DNA from: Adiantum capillus-veneris | Lineage: Eukaryota; Streptophyta; Polypodiopsida; Polypodiales; Pteridaceae | DNA: 58,000 nucleotides | Assembly: GCA_014529385.2 (NCBI GenBank) | Contig: CM043942.1 | Span: 55,927,340 to 55,985,339, forward strand | Direction of reading: 5' to 3' | Shown: one piece after another, positions 51,020 to 58,000 of the stretch | How positions within the stretch are numbered: the first letter of the stretch is position 1 | Layout: each line of letters opens with the position of its first letter | Notes under the pieces: generated by a model | Told to the model about the DNA's origin: nothing | Databases searched by the model: none | What the model saw: only the letters and a program-made list of their open reading frames with translations | Program-made: the position numbers and the translations under genes

Positions 51020-52173
51020 AAGTGATGTTTTTAAAGCTTGCATCCACTAATCTAGTTTGCCATTTCCTGTCCATCCAATGTAGCAAGCTTAATGGCCCCA
51101 CTCGGTGATATGGAATGAATCACAAATGGTCCCATTCCATGCTTCTTTAATTTTTTGTTTTTTGCTTAAGAGTGTAGACAAGCACATAATTCCCTAGTGT
51201 GATGTCTTTGGACTTTACGCGCTTGTCATGAAACTCTTTCATGCATTTTTTTTAGGCACATATTGTGACCACTGCCTTTAATTTAATTTCATGCAAATTT
51301 TCTAAGTCAATTAGACGGTCAGACCATTCATGTCTAGTCCATTCAAGTTTATTGGCTACTCCCAAGGTTGGAACCAAAAATTCTATGGGTAATATTGCAT
51401 TAAGTCCAAACACCATGTTATAAGATGTAGTCCCTAAAATAGTTTTGTATGCAACTTTGTAATCCCAAATAGCGGAGTAAAACTTTTGATCCCAATCCAA
51501 TCTATTGTTTTTCACAATTTTAGTGAGAACTATGCACAAGACTTTGTTGCTGCTCTTGGATTGACCATTATCTTGTGGGTGATACGAGGCCAATTTTCTA
51601 TGTATGACAATGAATTCATCAAGAAAGTACTCAATGACTTCATTAACAAAATATGTCCCTCGATGACTAACAATTTCTATAGGCAGATTGTACATGTGAA
51701 AACATTTTCATATAAGAATGTATTGTGGTGCATGCATCATATTTTTGTGTGGTTTTAGCTTCTACGCACTTGGTCAAATAGTATGTGACTACTATGATAT
51801 ATTTTTTATGAGTTCTGTAAGCCGACGGTGCTATGGGACCCAAAATTTGAACCCTACTTGGAAAATACACGTGCTCCTACCATCAGTCTCATCAGTATTT
51901 CATACCTTTTATGGGAATTTTTGTTCTTTGTTGACACTCATCACACCGCTTCACAAATGCTCCAGCATCCACGAAGAGTGTAGATCAATAAATTTTGACA
52001 AACATTATAGCCTTAGCCCTTTTATATGTTGAAAGATGACCTCTCACTTGCTGTGAATGTGCTTTCCCCATGTAAGATTGGTATGTACTCATTTTTTGAT
52101 GCACAAAGTGTGAGTTGATTATGCATGCACATGGTTTGCAATTCCTAACACACATGTGTGCATCAAATTTCAT
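51020..52173 (-). pseudogene. Gypsy-2 integrase, degenerate
   Basis: Minus strand. Zinc-binding part around 52080-51930 (a C-C pair in FVKRCDECQQ), core from 51870 (GPIAPSAYRTHKKYIIVV), continuing MYNLPIEIVSHRGTYFVNEV and YHPQDNGQSKSSNKVLCIVL (51695-51540), WDYKVAYKT and FGLNAILPIEF. The C-terminal module follows (CMKEFHDKRVKSKD, then GMGPFVIHSISPSGAIKL, near 51130). The second catalytic Asp is His (SHRG for SDRG) and the Glu is Lys (NGQSKSSN for NGQxESSN), so the enzyme would be dead even without the frameshifts. Confidence 0.85.
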
Positions 52174-53769
52174 ACTAGGACAAAAACTCCCATTCTCATC
52201 AAATTTTGATACGTTTTGATTTTCCCATGATGGATAAAGTCCATCATGACACGTGCTTCCTTCAAGTACAAAGGAATATCAAAGGCTTTGATGCACAACT
52301 GCAAGATGCCATCCAAACTCCTAACATATAGTCATCCACTACGTAGTTGGAAAGGATTTCTTTGCTCAATTATGCATCTGTCATCTATTTTGTCATGGTC
52401 TATTGACAATTGTCCTATAGACAAAACTAGGAATATATTATCACTCCACCTATGTATCATTTCTAGGTTAAAGAGATCAAACTCAAGCAAAATGATGAGC
52501 CATCTCACTATTCGGCATGTGTTGCATGGCTTGTTGAGTAGATACAATAGTGCTTGGGTTATCCGCAAAGAAAATGAATTGGTTGGCTAGGAAATAATGC
52601 AAAAATTTCTTCATAACATAAACCATTCCCAATCCTTCCCTTTTCATAGTTGTGTGTATTTTGTTCAACATTGTTCAGTTGAAGGCTAGCATAGCATATT
52701 AAAAATCCATAAAAAATCCATAACTCCCTCACCAGGTTGTGCCAGGATACATCCAATGGCAAAAGCAGAGGCATCTACATGAACATGAAAATTTGCTCTA
52801 ATATGGTGCCGTGAGAATTGGTGATGATACCAATGGTTGCTTCAACTTTTAAACTAATTTCTCACAATATCCAGCTCAATCAAAGGTTACAATCAAACCA
52901 TAGAGAGGCTTGGCAATGATTGCATACATGTAAACAAATTTTCAGTATTAACCACAATGTCCCATGAATGATTGGAACTCCTTCGCTATTTTTAGATGTG
53001 GCATATCCACAATCACCTTGATTTTGTCCATATGCATGGATATTCCATTTGTGGACACAATATGACCTAGGATCTTGTCCTACCTAACCATGACAACTCA
53101 TTTTCTTGGATTCAGGTAGATTCGATAGGTGTCAAATTTCCAAACTCTTTTTAGGTGTTCTATATGGTCTTTGCATAACATTGAGTGCACAAATAAGTTA
53201 TCCATTTACATTTCTAAAATATATGCAAGCGCTATCTGAAAGCTTGATCCATGAGTCTTTGGAATGTGGTAAGTGCATTTGTCAGCCCAAATGGCATCAA
53301 CCCATAAGCAAACATGCCCCATTGAGTCACAAAGGTTGTTTTGTGCTAATCTTTTGGTTTAATCACCAATTGATTATAACCTGAAAATCCATCCAAAAAA
53401 TTGTATGTGTGCTTCCCCACTACTCTTTTCAAGACATGATCATTGATAGGAAGAGGATAACTATCATGGATAGTAGCTTCATTTACTTTTTAAGATTGAC
53501 ACACACTCTTAACTTGCCATTGTTTTTAGGTACCACTACAATTGGGGATACCCAATCCATGTGCTCTATTCGTAAATGAACTCACCTTCCTTTAGCTTAT
53601 CAATCTCGTCTTTGATTTTCTTTGCAAATGTCTCATTGTAAGTTTAATATTTTTGTCTCCTTGTCTTAGCATCACAATTTAAGGGAATTCTATGCTGACA
53701 AATGGAAGGATCAACCCCTTTCAAGTCTTTATAAGACCTCGCAAACACATCCTTATACTCCTTGAGCGT
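52174..53769 (-). pseudogene. Gypsy-2 reverse transcriptase and RNase H, degenerate
   Basis: Read from high to low coordinates in several frames: a pre-RT segment (KDLKGVDPSICQHRIPLNCD, about 53715), FAKKIKDEIDKLKEGEF (about 53600), FVHSMLCKDHIEHLKRVW (about 53180), ILGHIVSTNGISMHMDKIKV (about 53055) and FQSFMGHCG. The RNase H/connection part follows (about 52850-52480), ending near NSEMAHHFA. Many stops and shifts; the catalytic FxDD box could not be found intact. Confidence 0.75.
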
Positions 53770-54060
53770 CTAGATCAACAATTCTTCCTTGTCAAGTGTT
53801 AGATCCATAGAAATATAAGAAACTTTAGGCTCTTTGCATGGCTTTGCTAGATCTATCCTTTTACCATTCTCAAGTCCAACATAAGATTTTCTTGGTTCAA
53901 CCTTCTCCCTCATTGGTTGTTCAATGATGGTTTTGCAATCATGAATAGTGTACTTTTTGTAATGAGAGGATACACTTATTCCATACTTTCTCAATTCTTT
54001 CCCATTTTCATCATCAGTTTCCATTTTTGTTGTCCAAACCTCTCTAAGTGTGCGTTTCAA
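53770..54060 (-). pseudogene. Gypsy-2 linker between protease and RT
   Basis: 96 open codons, highly charged (MKRTLREVWTTKMETDDENG ... MDLTLDKEELLI). They lead directly into the pre-RT segment. This is where Gypsy elements have a variable spacer; no domain of its own. Confidence 0.55.
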
Positions 54061-55015
54061 TTCCCTATACTTCTTTTTTTGCTAAACTTTTGTCCATTTA
54101 GGTTCACTAGCTTGTCTTTGATGCGTCTTTTGGAGGTTTTATTGTTTGTCCCTTTTTTGTTTCAATTTGTTTGGCTGAGAAGGTGTTGTTTCCTTTCTAG
54201 TTAACTTGTCATTTATGCAATCAAGGGCTCCCACTAGTTTCAAGTATGATTGTTTCCCTTTGATATATGGCATTGGATTGTTTCTCATCCTCTTTTTTGA
54301 GTGCTTATTTCTGTAACATTGTTGTCTTCTAGGTTTTTGGTTTGAAAAATCAAAGAATTGTTTTGATTGTGTTCAAGATCACTCTCATGACCTTCTAATT
54401 TTTCATTGTCTATGCGAAGATCCACGTACCTCGAGTATCAAGAGTGTCATAGTAACATTCATCACTTGATTCCTTATTTTTCTCCAAGATGTGGCTTGAA
54501 TCAATTTCCATGGTAAGATCTCTAATAGAAATCTTGTCTCAATACACAAACACTATACTTCAATCCCCACTTCTTGTTTCACCTCACCAATCTTGGTTGT
54601 TTCTCAGTGATTCACGCCTAGATCCACTCTAATCATGTGGAAATAAGTTCAAGCCATTTTCATCACAAAACTTGGTAGCTGTGATCTCATTTGATGCACA
54701 CATCTAAAGTGGCCTTAATTTGAGTTCACTCCAAGGGCTCCATTCTTTCTTTGAGAAAATGCTCCGTTATATAGTCTGGATCCTCAAATGGGCTTGTTCT
54801 CTTGCATTTGTCCTTGATAAAATTTTCATAGTTTGAAGCTCCAAACATCCATAGGTGAGATTTAGAGTTTAGCAATGCAGGTACTTTAAATTCTGTAGCA
54901 GTTGTAGAATTGAAATCCTCTACGGGTGTTCTCTGTCATCTTTGCATTTGTGGTCACTTAGGTTGATGAGTGTGGACCTGGTCTCCATGTGGCACAAGTA
55001 CATATAATCATAGCT
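54061..55015. other. Degenerate Gypsy-2 spacer
   Basis: Lies between the protease and RT remnants of the same minus-strand element. No readable domain. The length suggests an insertion or strongly decayed coding sequence. Confidence 0.4.
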
Positions 55016-55231
55016 CTAGTCGTGAACCATGTCTAACTGGTGCATGAATGGCCTTCCTAGAATAACATCATAGCTATTCTTAGTACCTAAATCTACTATA
55101 GCAAACTTATGCTCATGCTTGATTCCACAAGAATTCATCACCACCTGTTCCAAAATACCAATAGATTTTGCAATATAGTCATTAGCTAGCTGCAAATTCA
55201 TCCTATTTTTCCCAAGGTCATCTTTTCCCAT
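55016..55231 (-). pseudogene. Gypsy-2 protease C-terminal half
   Basis: 71 codons on the minus strand: LANDYIAKSIGILEQVVMNS, FAIVDLGTKNSYDVILGRPF, then MHQLDMVHD. The NSYDVILGRPF box is a clear Gypsy retropepsin signature. The N-terminal DSGA part is missing, so Gypsy-2 is truncated at or near 55.25 kb, close to where the plus-strand Gypsy-3 remnant begins. Confidence 0.8.
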
Positions 55232-55319
55232 TCCCCTAAATATGCAAGGAGTTCAAAGAACACAAGTTTGCATAGGATTTTCTTGGGGTGCCACTATAAA
55301 GCAGGACTATGGGTGGTAC

Positions 55320-56720
55320 AAGTGAGGAGAAGTTCTTGCAAAGAGAAGCTTTCTCTTCTCAGGGCTTTTGGGGTTGACATCTAAGGGTTCATTATCTTAC
55401 AAGAAATTTAATAAGCTGCCTAAGTGGGAGAAACAATATGTTTCAAGTATTCAAAGTGAATTGCAGGGATGTGTTGATGTGCTTGAGCTAGATGATATGA
55501 TTTCAAGAATCTTTGAAGAGGTATCTTATGTTGATACTATGCCAAAGCTTGAGTAGATCAAGCAAAGCAGGTTACAAAGTGGAACTGACATTGTTAAAGT
55601 GCACTCAATGGACATGTATGAAGAACTAGACATATACACGGCACTTATTCATATTAAGGAAGATTTAGATGAAGCAGTTGAAGCACGGGTAGAGACCAAG
55701 TACAAAACGGTTGCAAGAAAGTGAGACCACTGGCTCCACCTCTACCAGAAGGAAGTGATGGGATGTTCAATGAAGCTTTTTGACATCCTATACTTAGAAA
55801 TTAGAAGAACATTGGACACAAATTTACTAAGGAGACATTGGAGCAGTTGAAGATTGGAGAGGATGGTTTCCTCAATGAAGAGGAGATTAAATGCTTTCAA
55901 GGTATGCCTGAAAACCACGGTAAATATTTTTCTTTTGATCCAAGCAAGATTGGGTGTGTGGATCTGAGTGTTGTTTCACCTATGTTCATACTCATTGTTC
56001 CTCACATGCCATGGAGCTTACATCCCATTCCAGTTCCAAAATCTCACTTGCCAAAGATTATTGATTTGCTTAATGAGAAGATGCCATGGAGCTTACATCC
56101 CATTCCAGTTCCAAAATCTCACTTGCCAAAGATTATTGATTTGCTTAATGAGAAGATGCAAATGGGCATTTTGAAACCATCATTTGCACCCTACTACACT
56201 TGATGGTTCATTGTGCCAAAGAAGAATGGTACTTTAAGGTTCATACATGATATGTAGCTGGTTAACAAGGTAACAATCTGCAATGTGGGTATTGGGCCCA
56301 ATTGTGAATGAATTTGTTGAGGCCTTTGCAGGTAGATTTATTTACTATATGGGTGATCTCTACTCTTGATACAATCAATCTTAGTTAGCTTTGGAGAGAA
56401 AGGATCTTACTACGATGCGCACAACTCTCATTTTGGTAAGGATGTGCACTCTACCACACGGTGCTACTAATTCAATAGCTCATATGATGAACGGCATGAA
56501 TAAGGTATCAAGGGACTTTATTCCTCATGTGCCTTTCATTGATGATCTACCAATTAAAGAATGTGAAGAAGGGTCCAAAGATGAGGTGTTAGCAGCAGCT
56601 AACACATGCTACACCAATTATGCACCAAGCTATGGATGTGCTATTGTGCACAATATTTCCTATTCATTGTATAAGGATTTGGGATCATTTAGGAGTTCCA
56701 TGTTGTATAAGATTTAGACA
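55320..56720 (+). pseudogene. Gypsy-3 pol fragment (pre-RT and RT)
   Basis: Plus strand, several frames: WEKQYVSSIQSELQGCVDVL (55425), KYKTVARKVRPLAPPLPEGS-like reading near 55700, then HMPWSLHPIPVPKSHLPKII (56004), WFIVPKKNGTLRFIHDM (56205), DLTTMRTTLILVRMCTLPHG (56403) and FIPHVPFIDDLPIKECEE, which keeps the FIDD catalytic pair. Stops, a 75-bp tandem duplication and missing RT segments show decay. The PIPVPK...VPKKxG and TTMRT...LVRM pattern differs from Gypsy-1 and Gypsy-2, so this is a third lineage. Confidence 0.85.
56006..56155. repeat. Perfect 75-bp tandem duplication in Gypsy-3 RT
   Basis: 56006-56080 and 56081-56155 are identical by eye. 75 bp is 25 codons, so the frame is kept and the protein repeats MPWSLHPIPVPKSHLPKIID and LLNEK. 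Confidence 0.95.
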
Positions 56721-58000
56721 AAATGGCTCAACTTAATCCCATAGTTGAAGGATTGAGGTCCAAACCTATAAAAGAGCCCTATGCTTAAAGAGAAGCCATT
56801 CTTGAGTAGTCACTCTTGAGTGTTCACTTTATGGATGGCATAGCCTTGAGCTTAATGCCCATGCTTAGAAAGCTAGTGCTAATCCTTTGTAATTAGAGTA
56901 GCTCTTCTTGATTAATCTAATCTCTATTTTGCTCATTAATCTAGCCTTCTCTATATTTCATTATGTCATGAAGTAGTTTTGCACTCTCATTATTCTAGAT
57001 TTGAGAGATGTAATGACTTCTTTCTTTGATCTTAACACTCTTCTTCCATGAGTACTTCAATTAGTTGATGACTCCTCTAATTCTCTTGATTAGTGTAGTG
57101 TGTGCACTATTCGTCATGTGATTAGATTTTGTGTCTAATTGTGTGCTTAATATGTGGAGTTTAAGGGCCTTGAGCTTAATGTCACTTGTGTGTGATATGA
57201 TTAGAGTACCTTGATTGGCATGTGATGATTGGGGAGGCCAACTTCAATGCAATTAGTGTGTGCTGAAAATTCAATCATTGGATAAGCCTAAATGCCAAAA
57301 ATTTGGGCAAAGAAAGAGTGTGTGTGCCCAATTGAAGACCACTTGATTGAATGATTGATGGTCAATTGGGGCACCCAAATGCTTGTTGATTGTAAAATAT
57401 GTATCAATGTGCATGTAAACATTAGGGATAGGCCTAATTGCATGGCCAAAAGAGCTAATTTTGAATTTTGGTGCTTAATTTTTTATTGTGAGTATTGCTT
57501 GATTGGGTCAAGTTAGTGTTAATCTTTGAGAAATTAAGCATGCATGCATTCATTCATTCATTCATTCATGCTTGATTGAATATGCAATTTGAGCTATGTA
57601 ATGTGAAGTCGATGGAATAATTGCATATAGTTTTGGTCTAAATTTGGTGTGTGTGCCTACTCAATGGCATTTGATGTCCAAATTTGAGATGAATGATTGG
57701 TCTTGGTTACAAATCATAATGATTAATGGAGCTAAAGATTGGTGTGTATCATCAAGGATTTGAGATGAATGACCCGATGGTTCTCACTTGGGGATGATTT
57801 TAAGTGCACTACCATTACAATGTATGCCAAGTTCATTGGTATGGTCAAAAGTGCATTGATTTGTGTGTTTATAAGTACAAATGTGAGTAGCCATATAAAC
57901 CAAAATGACAAATCCAATTGGGTTTGGATGATTTGAGCTATTGGAGATGAGAAATTCATATTGCAATGATTTTGATTGGTCTTAGAATGGCCAAGAAGGG
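56721..58000. other. Non-coding, possible LTR remnant
   Basis: No gene. A TATAAAA box at 56767-56773 followed by a transcribed-type leader resembles an LTR, but no ends or partner were found. An ATTC-type microsatellite lies at about 57548-57569. Confidence 0.4.
57548..57569. repeat. (ATTC)n microsatellite
   Basis: About five ATTC units after GCATGCATGC. Confidence 0.85.

Noticed and set aside
1-58000. CRISPR arrays, operons and ribosome-binding sites.
   Set aside because: The sequence is eukaryotic; the tandem repeats lack the regular repeat-spacer form, and no prokaryotic gene order is present.

Overview
The window looks like nuclear DNA of a land plant. It has plant-type Ty1/Copia and Ty3/Gypsy retrotransposons, initiator-Met-tRNA primer-binding sites, a TNP2-type CACTA transposon with CACTACAAGA ends, introns with GT/AG borders, and many CT/GA microsatellites. 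Low coding density, stacked elements and Gypsy lineages unlike the common flowering-plant ones make a large repeat-rich genome likely, possibly a fern or other seed-free plant. That is an impression, not a demonstration. No intact host gene was recognised. One region (about 19.0-21.4 kb, minus strand) may hold a decayed or badly sequenced host gene with a mitochondrial-type leader and a coiled coil.

Layout. 1-2277: non-coding, with an LTR-like TATA region. 2278-7515: a complete but dead Copia element with LTRs, PBS, PPT and a perfect 5-bp target duplication. 7516-8902: spacer with short tandem repeats. 8903-13637: a LINE (coiled-coil ORF1; EN-RT-zinc-knuckle ORF2) bounded on both sides by TC microsatellite. 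13.6-18.3 kb: degenerate Gypsy gag (minus), a 330-bp tandem duplication and a DUF4283-like fragment ending near a 23-base poly-G run. 18.4-21.8 kb: microsatellites and the possible host gene.

21827-37676: a 15,450-bp block between two 200-N gaps, made only of a Tat-like Gypsy element in the order internal-LTR-internal-LTR-internal. The period is about 7.7 kb and neighbouring units share one LTR. The block begins and ends at the same 60 bp of gag. The element has dual RNase H domains and, ahead of gag, a same-frame cluster of three small ORFs of unknown function, at least two of which are related to each other.

37677-47757 (minus): a Copia element, cut by the gap, lies inside the second gene of a CACTA transposon. 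The CACTA carries a multi-exon TNP2 transposase gene, a degenerate heavy-metal-associated (HMA) domain fragment that looks captured from a host gene, and a terminal region with a perfect 58-nt palindrome. 48.5-49.9 kb: an isolated 5' LTR with an iMet PBS. 50.5-56.7 kb: remnants of at least two more Gypsy elements in opposite orientations. 56.7-58.0 kb: non-coding.

The elements form no shared pathway; the window is a record of successive insertions. Premature stops in the Copia and Gypsy genes are mostly of the C-to-T/G-to-A type expected from methylated-cytosine decay. Differences between the tandem Gypsy units are instead mostly 1-nt indels, which points to sequence-consensus error.
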